A stretch of 25,773 nucleotides of DNA from DASWIP01 sp036397635 (lineage in GTDB: Bacteria > Actinomycetota > AC-67): NCBI GenBank assembly GCA_036397635.1, contig DASWIP010000103.1:1-25773 (forward strand), written 5' to 3'. The translations under genes were made by a program, and so were the position numbers. Positions 1-6,906 of the stretch are shown piece by piece. Numbering within the stretch: the stretch's first letter is position 1; each line of letters opens with the position of its first letter. The notes below the pieces were generated by a model. It was not told where the DNA came from, made no database searches, and worked only from the letters and a program-made list of their open reading frames with translations.

Positions 1-861
1 TCCCCCGGTCCACCGGACGTCGAGGGCCTCCAGCCCGCCGCGCGCGAGCAGCTCGCCCGGCCCGACCACCACCCGGTTCGCCTCGGGCTCCAGCGCGAGC
101 ACGTAGCGAGGTTCCTCGATGCCGAGGCCCAGCCCGCGGCGCTGACCGATGGTGAACCGATGCACGCCCGCGTGCGAACCGACGACCGCACCGGTGTGGT
201 CCACCATCTCGCCGGGGCGCCGGCCGGCGCGCTGCTCGACGAACGATGCCGCGTCGCCGTCGGCGACGAAGCAGATCTCGTAAGAGTCGGGCTTGTCGGC
301 GACCCGCAGCGACAGCTCGCGCGCGAGGTCGCGGGTCCGGTCCTTCGTCATCTCGCCGACGGGGAACAGCGCGCGCGCCAGCTCGCGTTGCCCGCAGCGC
401 GCGAGCACGTAGGACTGATCCTTGGCGGCATCGGCGCTGCGCCGCAGCCGCCAGCGGTCCTCCTCGAAGACGTTGATCGCGTAGTGTCCGGTCGCGATCG
501 CGTCGAACCCAAGCGTGATCGCGCGCTCGAGCAGCGCGCCGAACTTGATCGTCTCGTTGCAGCGCACGCACGGGTTCGGCGTGCGGCCGGCAGCGTACTC
601 GGCGACGAAGTTCTCGACCACGCCTTCGCCGAACTGCTCGGCCAGGTTCCACACGTAGAACGGGATGTCGAGCACCTGGGCGACGCGGCGCGCGTCCTCG
701 GCATCGGCCAGGCCGCAGCAGCCGTGCACGCGGCCGTCGATGGGGGCGAGCTGCTCGGACAGTTTCAGGTGCACGCCGGTGACGTCGTGGCCTTGCCGTA
801 CGAGCAGCGCGGCGGCGACGCTGGAGTCCACGCCGCCGGACATCGCGGCGAGCACCTTCAT
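1..861 (-). CDS. mnmA: tRNA-specific 2-thiouridylase MnmA (3' end cut by window edge)
   Basis: MnmA adenylates U34 of tRNA Lys/Glu/Gln and replaces its 2-oxygen with sulfur relayed from a cysteine desulfurase; it is cytoplasmic. The frame from the ATG at 861 is open to base 1, giving 287 residues of a family usually about 360 long, so the C-terminal beta-barrel is missing. The N-terminus MKVLAAMSGGVDSSVAAALL contains the PP-loop SGGVDSS (residues 8-14). The catalytic cysteine is in RTPNPCVRC (C98) and the second in SYEICF (C197). ATGHY follows at about 123-127 and FTIGQRRGLG at about 217-226. The start ATG overlaps the TGA of the upstream cysteine desulfurase (ATGA, 858-861), so the sulfur donor and thiolase are translationally coupled. 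The identification is secure. Confidence 0.96.
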   Translation of the reverse strand, partial: MKVLAAMSGGVDSSVAAALLVRQGHDVTGVHLKLSEQLAPIDGRVHGCCGLADAEDARRVAQVLDIPFYVWNLAEQFGEGVVENFVAEYAAGRTPNPCVRCNETIKFGALLERAITLGFDAIATGHYAINVFEEDRWRLRRSADAAKDQSYVLARCGQRELARALFPVGEMTKDRTRDLARELSLRVADKPDSYEICFVADGDAASFVEQRAGRRPGEMVDHTGAVVGSHAGVHRFTIGQRRGLGLGIEEPRYVLALEPEANRVVVGPGELLARGGLEALDVRWTGG

Positions 862-1997
862 CGCCGCAACCTCGCGACCGCGCGCGCGACCACATCGACC
901 GCGCGATCGACGTCGTCTTCGCTCGTATCCCGCCCGAGCGTCAGCCGCAAAGCGCCGAGCGCGCGCTCCTTCGCAACGCCCATCGCAAGCAGGACGTGCG
1001 ACGGCTCGGGCGCGCCGCTCTGGCACGCCGACCCGCTGGACGCCGCCACGCCTTCGCCGTCGAGCAGCATCAGCAGCGAGTTCGCCTCGACTCCGTCGAT
1101 GCACACGTTGCAGTTGTTCGGCAGTCGCTCCGCGCCGGCGCCGTTGACCGCCACCCCGTCGATCCGCTCGAGCAGCGCGCCCTCCATCCGGTCTCGCAGC
1201 GCGCGCACACGCTCGGACAGCGCCGGCTGCGCCTGCATCGTCGCGGTCACCGCCGCACCGAACCCGGCGATGCCGGCGACGTTGTAGGTACCAGACCGGA
1301 TGCCGCGCTCCTGCCCACCGCCGTGCAGCAGCGGCTCGAGTCCGACGCCGCGCCGCACGAGCAGCGCGCCGACGCCCTTCAGGCCGCCCAGCTTGTGCGC
1401 CGACAACGAGAGCAGGTCCGCATCGGCGAGGGGGATCCACGGCGCGGCTTGGACGGCGTCGGTGTGGAAGCGGGCGCCTGCCGCGCGCGTGATCTCGGCG
1501 GCGGACGCCACCGGCTGGATCACACCGACCTCGTTGTTGGCCTGCATGACCGAGACGATCGCCGTGGTGCGATCGACGGCAGCCGCGAGCGCGTCGAGGT
1601 CGACCACCCCGTCGGCGTCCACCTGGATCACGCTCAAGCGGAAGCCGTTGCGCGCGAGCCATTCGGCGACGTCAAGGATGGCGTGATGCTCGATCGCGGA
1701 GACCACGATCCCGTCGCGTCCCTCGTGGCGCGCGCGCCAGGCGATCCCCTTGAGGGCGAGGTTGTCCGCCTCCGTGCCCCCGGAGGTGAACACGACCTCC
1801 TCGGGGCGCACCCCGGCGGCGGAGGCCACCGCCTCGCGCGCCTCCTCGACGGCCTTGCGCGCGTCACGGCCGGCGGCGTGCAGGCTCGAGGCGTTGCCGA
1901 AGGCGCCCTCGAGAAGCGGCGCCATGGTCGCGCGCGCCTGCGGCCACAGGGGCGTGGTCGCGGCGTGGTCGAGGTAGATGGGATCGGGGCGGGTCAC
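858..1997 (-). CDS. iscS: Cysteine desulfurase, IscS/NifS type
   Basis: This PLP enzyme converts cysteine to alanine and forms a persulfide, here presumably handed to MnmA. The 379-residue protein has the family's normal length. It begins with YLDHAATTP (8-16). Visible active-site elements are H104 in the AIEHHA stretch, D180 and Q183 in FHTDAVQ, the PLP lysine K202 in SLSAHK, and the catalytic cysteine C325 in SSGSACQSG on the longer loop typical of class I (IscS/NifS) enzymes. The start is GTG; a TANNNT box (TAGTCT) ends 6 nt before it, and no better upstream start is visible. It is the first gene of a two-gene unit with mnmA, overlapping it by 4 bp. I recall the same pair in mycobacteria (Rv3025c-Rv3024c). 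The exact paralog name (iscS versus nifS-like) is less certain than the activity. Confidence 0.93.
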   Translation of the reverse strand: MTRPDPIYLDHAATTPLWPQARATMAPLLEGAFGNASSLHAAGRDARKAVEEAREAVASAAGVRPEEVVFTSGGTEADNLALKGIAWRARHEGRDGIVVSAIEHHAILDVAEWLARNGFRLSVIQVDADGVVDLDALAAAVDRTTAIVSVMQANNEVGVIQPVASAAEITRAAGARFHTDAVQAAPWIPLADADLLSLSAHKLGGLKGVGALLVRRGVGLEPLLHGGGQERGIRSGTYNVAGIAGFGAAVTATMQAQPALSERVRALRDRMEGALLERIDGVAVNGAGAERLPNNCNVCIDGVEANSLLMLLDGEGVAASSGSACQSGAPEPSHVLLAMGVAKERALGALRLTLGRDTSEDDVDRAVDVVARAVARLRR

Positions 1998-2003
1998 GCC
2001 CTC

Positions 2004-2009
2004 AGACTA
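2004..2009 (-). promoter_or_regulatory. -10 box (TAGTCT), likely leaderless start of the cysteine desulfurase
   Basis: On the minus strand TAGTCT is followed by six bases (GAGGGC) and then the GTG start at 1997. The TANNNT box is too close for a ribosome binding site to lie on the mRNA. No convincing -35 is visible 16-18 bases upstream. Confidence 0.5.
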
Positions 2010-2053
2010 CCAATCGCGATCGGAGACGGTGCGATGCTTCCGGGAACGTGTCT

Positions 2054-4015
2054 CTAGGGGAACGCCCTCACCAGGAAGGTCGCCATGTGCGCGCGGATGA
2101 CCGAGCTCCCAGGACAGAACCGGCGCTCGCCGCAACCTGAGGTGATCCCCGCCGCAGCCATCCGGTTGATCGAGTCCTCGTATGGCGATCCATCGTCGTC
2201 ATCGAAGTAGTCCAGGGTGGCCGGAGGCAGGTGTAGCGCGTTGGTGAGGAACACCGCCATCTGGGCGCGCGTGATGAGGCTGTTGGGACAGAACGTCGTG
2301 GGGCCACAGCCGGCTGTGATCTCCTCTTTGGCGATGCGGTTGATGTTCGACTCGTGGATCGAGCCGTCGTCGTCGGTGAAGTAGTCGGTCCCCACCGTCG
2401 GCAACTCCAGCTCGCGGGCCAGGAACGTGGCCATCTGGGCGCGCGTCAGCGGCTGCATCGTGCAGAAGCGCTGCGTCGCGCACCCCACGGTCGTCCCACG
2501 TTCGGCGAGGGTCACGATGTTCTCCTCGTGGGAGGACCCATCGTCGTCGTAGAACGGCGGCGTGAAGTCCGCGTCGATGCCCAGGGTGCCGGCCGCAGCG
2601 CGCGCGTTCCCCGACGAGTTGCCGGCGGTCAGCGACCAGGGATACGAGCCGGATGGGACGAGCAGCCCGTCGGGACCGTGCCCGTTCCACGACGCCGACA
2701 TCGACCGGCCGCTGCCGCTGCGCGAGAACACGACGTCGCCGGCGCCGTTCATGATCCTGAACCGCCACGACACCGTACGACTGAACGTCGAATACGCCTC
2801 GACGGGACCGGTCGGGTTGAGCCCCGGGAATCGCACATTCGACGGCTCGACCGAGGGTAGATAGATCTTCGGGTGCCCATAGTCGTTCACCCACGAGCGG
2901 ATCGATGGCAGCAGCGAGTACACGGTCGATCCCGGACAGCTCGTCGAGCTGGTGTCGCGGTGACCCGACATGCGGTTGAGCCATACGCGCTTGCCTTCGG
3001 CGTACTTTGTGCTCCCTCCCGAGATCCGCAGCACCTTCCCCGTCGGTGGAACATGGTGGTAGTCGAGCTTCCACGCGAGCAGTCTGCGCAGGGCCCCGAT
3101 CATGGCACTCGGCGGAGATGCGCTGGTGAACGTGCCGATCAGGGCGATGCCGGTGCTGCCGCCGTTGAAGCCGGCGGCGTGGCCGCCGATGACCGGCTCG
3201 TAGATGCTTCCCTTGCGGCCCTCGAAGATCTGCCCGTAGCGATCGACCAGCAAGTTGTAGCCGATGTCGGAGTAGCCGCGCGTCTGGGTATGGTAGCGGT
3301 AGATGCCGCGCACGAGCGCCGCGCTCTCGTCTGCCGAGTACGAGTTCGAGTTGACGGTGTGATGCACGTGCGCCATCACGAGGGCGTCGGCGGTCCCGGG
3401 ACCGCTGCTGCGCCAGCTCTCGTTGGCGCCCCACTCCGCACGCGTGATGATCTTCGGCATGGTCGTCCACGCCTCGGCGGGGGTCGCGGCAGGGGTGGCG
3501 GTCAGCACGCGGCCGATCGTGTGCGCGAGTCGCACGATCCCCGGCTGCTCGATCGCGTCGCCGTTGGTGTTGTAACTCTCCAGCCTGACGTCCTGGAGCG
3601 GCGTCGCGTCGGGCTCGAGCTCGATGCGGATCTGGATCTGCTTGGCGAGGTCGACCCACTGGGGCAGCGTCGCGTTCCGAGCCGAAGCATCGCGCATCTC
3701 GGCGGCGTCCGGGTTCTCGTCGGCCTCGATGTGGACGTCGAGCCACTCGCTCCACGCGCCCGGGTCGCGGTACCGCACGCCGATCTCGACGCCGGCAGCG
3801 TCTGGATCGCTGCTCGAGAAGGACACGCCGACCAAGTTGGCACGCCACGGAAGCGTGACCCGCTGCACGACGGTCTGCCCGGGCTGGACGTCGCTCACGA
3901 CCGCGGCGCGGTGACCCAAAGCCTCGGGGATGACCTGCGCGATCACATGGGACTGGACGCCGAACGTCCCGACGAACGTCCCGATGACGACGACCGCGAT
4001 CCTGATCCTGCGCAC
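2054..4015 (-). CDS. Secreted PGRP-type N-acetylmuramoyl-L-alanine amidase with FlgD-like Ig domain and three SLH-like repeats
   Basis: This protein probably cleaves the amide bond between MurNAc and the stem peptide at the cell surface. Residues 1-26 form a signal peptide. The PGRP/amidase-2 domain spans about 187-375, starting ITRAEWGANESW. Zinc ligands are visible at H218/H219 (AHVHHTVN), H352 and C360 (SGHRDTSSTSCPG), with the catalytic-type tyrosine Y253 in DIGYNLLVDRYGQIFEGR (quoted part). Residues about 395-480 resemble a FlgD Ig-like domain (WNGHGPDGLLVPSGSYPW). The C-terminus (about 487-653) holds three SLH-like units with an exact 58-residue period: DDDGS at 490, 548 and 606, and a CX5C pair at 512/518, 570/576 and 628/634. 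The start is GTG with GGAAGGTG 8 nt upstream. The SLH units suggest wall-polymer attachment, but whether they bind is inferred. Confidence 0.9.
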   Translation of the reverse strand: MRRIRIAVVVIGTFVGTFGVQSHVIAQVIPEALGHRAAVVSDVQPGQTVVQRVTLPWRANLVGVSFSSSDPDAAGVEIGVRYRDPGAWSEWLDVHIEADENPDAAEMRDASARNATLPQWVDLAKQIQIRIELEPDATPLQDVRLESYNTNGDAIEQPGIVRLAHTIGRVLTATPAATPAEAWTTMPKIITRAEWGANESWRSSGPGTADALVMAHVHHTVNSNSYSADESAALVRGIYRYHTQTRGYSDIGYNLLVDRYGQIFEGRKGSIYEPVIGGHAAGFNGGSTGIALIGTFTSASPPSAMIGALRRLLAWKLDYHHVPPTGKVLRISGGSTKYAEGKRVWLNRMSGHRDTSSTSCPGSTVYSLLPSIRSWVNDYGHPKIYLPSVEPSNVRFPGLNPTGPVEAYSTFSRTVSWRFRIMNGAGDVVFSRSGSGRSMSASWNGHGPDGLLVPSGSYPWSLTAGNSSGNARAAAGTLGIDADFTPPFYDDDGSSHEENIVTLAERGTTVGCATQRFCTMQPLTRAQMATFLARELELPTVGTDYFTDDDGSIHESNINRIAKEEITAGCGPTTFCPNSLITRAQMAVFLTNALHLPPATLDYFDDDDGSPYEDSINRMAAAGITSGCGERRFCPGSSVIRAHMATFLVRAFP

Positions 4016-4095
4016 GAGATGAACACCTTCCCCCTGGGCCGCGCTGGGACGGAGACTCCTGTTGGGTCATCGGCGACGACCCCGGCGTCTTAAGC

Positions 4096-4121
4096 CCGAT
4101 ATCGGAGAAACTCGATGAGTT
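4096..4121. promoter_or_regulatory. Two adjacent palindromes upstream of the amidase gene
   Basis: CCGATATCGG (4096-4105) is a perfect 10-bp palindrome. AACTCGATGAGTT (4109-4121) is a 5-bp inverted repeat around GAT. They lie in the unusually AT-rich part of the 178-bp gap between the amidase start (4015) and the stop of the gene at 4194. They may be operator sites for the amidase, or part of the downstream end of the 4194-5627 transcript. Function is not shown. Confidence 0.3.
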
Positions 4122-4193
4122 CCTCTTGATAGCCAACGCCCCGCCACGACGCGCGTTCGGGGGTGTCCGATGAGCGAGGTATGCGAAGAGCAG

Positions 4194-5627
4194 CTAGGTG
4201 CGCACGACCAGCCGTCGCCAGGGGCCGGGCGCGTCGGCCTGGCGGGCGGAGAGCTGCTCGGGGCTACCGAGGATGATCTGGCTGACCGGCGAGCGCATGC
4301 GCGCAAGGTCTTCGTAAAGATCGATGATCGGCCCCGGCTCGTCCGAGGACGCCAGATAGACGAACAGAGCGTGAGCATCCCCGTCCGCGAGCAGCTCGAC
4401 CTGCCAGTCCGCAGCCCGCTCGGCGGCGGCGGCGGCGGCGTCGCGCAGGTCGATCAGCGCCGTGCGGCCGTTGAGGTTCACCGTGTGTTGCCACGCGTCC
4501 CGTCGTACGGTCGGTCCGACCCGGGGCACCGAGCGACCGCAGTTCGGGCACGGCTTGTTGGTCTGCCCGCCGAGCGCGAGGTCACCGGTTCGCCAGCGCG
4601 GAACGCCGCCCCCGCGGAATCCGAGCGGCGTCACCACGATCTCGCCCGGCGCCTCCTCGGCCTGCCGCTCCCCGGTCTCCGGTGACACGACCTCGAGCAG
4701 CTCGAGGTCGGGGAAGGTGTGGAAGCCGAAGGTCTCGGTGCGCCCGGCCGGGACCGCGCACTCGCCCCACAGCACGTGTCCCTCGCCGGGCGCGTACGCC
4801 GCGGCGATCCGGGCCAGAGGCGCACCCGCCGCTGCCAGCGCCTCACCGGTCTCGAGCCGTTCCTCGGAGGTCAGCGAGCGACCGACCGCGACCAGGACAC
4901 GCAGCTCTGACAGATCGATCTTCGCCTCACGAGCAGCCGTTGCGAAGCCGGGCGCCTCCTCGGCGGTGACCGCGACGGCGGTCGCGCGCGCATCGTCGAG
5001 CGCCTCCACCGCGCGCGCCATGTCCAAGCCTTCGGTGCGGCCATGGACGGCGCTCATGCCCATGCCGTGGGCCATGTAGAAGATGCCCCAGAACGACAGC
5101 GTCGGAGCGAACGGGACCAGGTTCAACAGCCGGTCTTCGCGCGCAACCCCGACCAGCTGCCCGAGGCGCGCGCCGGCGCGCGCGAGCAGATCGAGATCAT
5201 CACGCGTGTAGGCGACGGGGATGCGGCCGCCGGGCCCGTCCACCAGGTGCATGTGGATCGGCCGCGTCGCCGCCTCGATGGCTAGCTCCTGGACATCCTC
5301 CCCGCCGAACAGCCGCGCCAGCGCGACACGGCGCAGGACGCTGCGGTCGCTGAACCGCTTCACGCCCTCGGCTGTGCCGCGCAGGATCACGGCGCGAGCG
5401 CCGTCCGGGTTACGCTGGAGGTCCAGGATGTCCCGGCGCATCGTCAACGGGAACCGGTCGAGTTCCTCGAGCCCTTTGAACAGCCGGGCGTCCAGACCCA
5501 GCGTCGCCAGCTTGGTGCGCACGTAGGGAACGTGGCCGAGCGCCATCTGCAGCACGCTCTGGCGCAGCAGCACATTCTGGTGGCGCTGCTGCTCGGCCGG
5601 TGACCGTTGATCCCAGGTGATCGCCAT
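4194..5627 (-). CDS. PaaK-like adenylate-forming (phenylacetate-CoA ligase family) protein with degenerate ATP loop
   Basis: The fold resembles phenylacetate-CoA ligase/CapK-type enzymes, which activate a carboxylate with ATP. The 477-residue length fits. Retained features are the N-terminal helical region with VPYVRTKL and DRFPLTMRRDI (about 33-66), the motif RWRTGDL (344-350), and the zinc-knuckle-like CPNCGRSVPRVGP (360-372). The glycine/serine/threonine-rich nucleotide loop is degenerate: the expected position reads ILRGTAEGVKRFSD (81-94), not TSGTTG. The usual YG-x-(S/T)E segment reads YAPGEGHVLWGEC (278-290). Activity is therefore doubtful or altered. The frame is open well upstream, but ATG 5627 is preferred because TAGGAT ends 8 nt before it and the upstream part overlaps a real plus-strand methyltransferase. 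Substrate unknown. Confidence 0.75.
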   Translation of the reverse strand: MAITWDQRSPAEQQRHQNVLLRQSVLQMALGHVPYVRTKLATLGLDARLFKGLEELDRFPLTMRRDILDLQRNPDGARAVILRGTAEGVKRFSDRSVLRRVALARLFGGEDVQELAIEAATRPIHMHLVDGPGGRIPVAYTRDDLDLLARAGARLGQLVGVAREDRLLNLVPFAPTLSFWGIFYMAHGMGMSAVHGRTEGLDMARAVEALDDARATAVAVTAEEAPGFATAAREAKIDLSELRVLVAVGRSLTSEERLETGEALAAAGAPLARIAAAYAPGEGHVLWGECAVPAGRTETFGFHTFPDLELLEVVSPETGERQAEEAPGEIVVTPLGFRGGGVPRWRTGDLALGGQTNKPCPNCGRSVPRVGPTVRRDAWQHTVNLNGRTALIDLRDAAAAAAERAADWQVELLADGDAHALFVYLASSDEPGPIIDLYEDLARMRSPVSQIILGSPEQLSARQADAPGPWRRLVVRT

Positions 5628-5635
5628 CGGCGGGA

Positions 5636-5641
5636 ATCCTA
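5636..5641 (-). promoter_or_regulatory. -10 box (TAGGAT), likely leaderless start of the PaaK-like gene
   Basis: On the minus strand TAGGAT ends 8 nt before the ATG at 5627. The last bases of the box also read AGGA and could act as a distant ribosome binding site, so the leaderless reading is favoured but not certain. Confidence 0.45.
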
Positions 5642-5708
5642 GGGGAAAATGGTGCCGCCGTTCGACGCGGGCCTCCACAGCCGCCCGTCCCTGCGGCGTT
5701 CGGCCACG

Positions 5709-5737
5709 TTGAGGGCCCAAACCCGCGCGGCTATGCT
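5709..5737 (+). promoter_or_regulatory. Promoter of the first methyltransferase (TTGAGG - 17 bp - TATGCT)
   Basis: TTGAGG (5709-5714) and TATGCT (5732-5737) are separated by exactly 17 bp, a good housekeeping-sigma promoter. The ATG at 5745 begins 8 bases after the last T of the -10 box, so the transcript should begin at or very near the start codon. This decides the start over the longer open frame beginning at 5649. Confidence 0.65.
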
Positions 5738-5744
5738 CCGGGCC

Positions 5745-6512
5745 ATGTCCGAGCCCGAAACGCCGCGCGCGCTGTCCTTCGACGCGAACGCGCCGCTGCC
5801 GCTCACCGGCGAGCGGACCATCCCGGGCGTCCCCGAGGAGAACTACTGGTTCCAGCGCCACGTCGCCGCGTACCGCTACGCCGCCGGGATCGCCGCCGGC
5901 CGCCGGACGCTCGACGCCGGCTGTGGTGAGGGGTACGGGGCCAACATCCTGGCCGACACGGCCGGCGAGGTGGTCGGCGTGGATGTCGAGACGGCGGTGG
6001 TGGACCGTGCGGCCGCCCGATACGCGCGCGCGCGGTTCGAGACGGCGAACCTGGTGGCGCTCCCGTATCCCGACGGCGCCTTCCAGGCCGTCGTCTCGCT
6101 GCAGGTCATCGAGCACCTCCAGGGCCCCCAAGACTTCGTTGCCGAGTGCCACCGCGTGCTTGCGCCCGGCGGCGTGCTGGTCATCTCGACGCCTAATCGC
6201 CTCACGTTCTCTCCCGATGGGATGCGCAATCCCTTCCACACCTTCGAGCTGTCCCCCGGCGAGCTAAGAGAGACGGTGGGACAGCGCTTCTCGGCCGTCC
6301 AGATCCTGGGGACGTTCCACGGACCCCGCCTGCGCGCGATCGAAACCGCCTTGCGGACGCCCTTCCCCGAGCGGCTGCTCGGCCAGCCGGTCCACGAATG
6401 GCCGGGATGGCTGCGCGCCATCGTCGAGCGCGTCACCGAGAAAGACTTCCGGATCGGCCCGCGCTCGCCGGAGCGCAGCCTTGACCTGATCGCGGTCGCC
6501 CGGCGCCCCTGA
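5745..6512 (+). CDS. SAM-dependent methyltransferase, Rv3030-like (glucan methylation, predicted)
   Basis: This is a class I methyltransferase of 255 residues. The N-terminal signature LPLTGERTIPGVPEENYWF (18-36) precedes the SAM-binding motif I LDAGCGEGYGA (56-66). Acidic D80 ends the second strand. VIEHL (121-125) and VLAPGGVLVISTPNRLTFSP (138-157) are typical Methyltransf_11 motifs. The GERTIP...ENYWF signature and the position just before a GH57 branching enzyme match my recollection of mycobacterial Rv3030, the methyltransferase proposed for methylglucose lipopolysaccharide. The predicted role is O-methylation of glucose units in an intracellular alpha-glucan; the sequence itself shows only a methyltransferase. 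The start was chosen from the promoter 7 nt upstream. It is divergent from the PaaK-like gene, with 117 bp between the starts. Confidence 0.88.
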   Translation: MSEPETPRALSFDANAPLPLTGERTIPGVPEENYWFQRHVAAYRYAAGIAAGRRTLDAGCGEGYGANILADTAGEVVGVDVETAVVDRAAARYARARFETANLVALPYPDGAFQAVVSLQVIEHLQGPQDFVAECHRVLAPGGVLVISTPNRLTFSPDGMRNPFHTFELSPGELRETVGQRFSAVQILGTFHGPRLRAIETALRTPFPERLLGQPVHEWPGWLRAIVERVTEKDFRIGPRSPERSLDLIAVARRP

Positions 6513-6606
6513 CGCCCGGCCCTTCCGCTTCGCCCCGAACCGTCCCCTCATCGGAGCGTTCCGCCGCGCCGATACCTGGGGTAGGAAGTTGGAAGGGAGG
6601 CCAGGG

Positions 6607-6828
6607 ATGCGGCCGACGATCGCGTGGCAGTGCCCCAAGCGCTGGACACCGGAAGACGAGGAAGACCTGCGCGAGCACCTCGCGGAGCTGTGCGAAGAGG
6701 TCGAGTCGGCCGGCGGCCCTGGATCCTGGATCCAGAGCTGTCTGATCCCCTCGCTGGCCCGGCCGGCGGCGCCGTGTCCGACGCCCCGCCTGCACGCGCG
6801 GCGCGTCCGTCGCGAGCAGCACGCCTGA
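6607..6828 (+). CDS. Small hypothetical protein (73 aa)
   Basis: An ATG at 6607 is preceded by a strong ribosome binding site, GGAAGGGAGG (6591-6600), 6 nt away. The encoded protein begins MRPTIAWQCPKRWTPEDEED, followed by an acidic, probably helical stretch to about residue 36. The C-terminal half is rich in Pro, Ala and Arg and looks less protein-like. No family is recognised. It lies between the methyltransferase and the GH57 gene on the same strand. The RBS is the main support; the reading frame is short and could be fortuitous. Confidence 0.42.
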   Translation: MRPTIAWQCPKRWTPEDEEDLREHLAELCEEVESAGGPGSWIQSCLIPSLARPAAPCPTPRLHARRVRREQHA

Positions 6829-6865
6829 GCGCACGACCCCTCAGGCGCGAGCAGCACGCCTGAGC
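6811..6865 (+). repeat. 20-bp direct repeat, period 35
   Basis: CGCGAGCAGCACGCCTGAGC occurs exactly at 6811-6830 and again at 6846-6865. The first copy contains the stop codon of the small ORF. The second copy forms most of a hairpin. Probably a local duplication. Confidence 0.7.
6840..6864 (+). terminator. Hairpin between the small ORF and the GH57 gene
   Basis: CTCAGGCG (6840-6847) and CGCCTGAG (6857-6864) form a perfect 8-bp stem with a 9-nt loop. It follows the small ORF stop (6828) and ends 28 bp before the GH57 -10 box. No U-tract follows, so it may be a U-poor terminator insulating the GH57 promoter, or simply a by-product of the repeat. Confidence 0.4.
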
Positions 6866-6892
6866 TCGCGCCGGATCTCTCGCCGAGACGGC

Positions 6893-6898
6893 TATCCT
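6893..6898 (+). promoter_or_regulatory. -10 box (TATCCT), likely leaderless start of the GH57 gene
   Basis: TATCCT ends 8 nt before the GTG at 6907. There is no Shine-Dalgarno-like sequence between them. No clear -35 is seen at 16-18 bp. Confidence 0.5.
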
Positions 6899-6906
6899 TC
6901 GGCGCC

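Noticed and set aside
241..300. MnmA has SYEICF around its second cysteine rather than SQEICF or STGICF.
   Set aside because: This position varies within the family, and both cysteines and the PP-loop are intact.
2199..4136. A 645-residue open frame antisense-phase to the amidase on the same strand.
   Set aside because: It is very rich in Arg, has no recognisable domain and overlaps the clear PGRP-SLH gene; it is a GC-rich shadow frame.
5628..6239. A 204-residue in-frame extension of the PaaK-like protein on the minus strand.
   Set aside because: It lies antisense to the well-supported methyltransferase at 5745-6512, and a -10 box ends 8 nt before ATG 5627.
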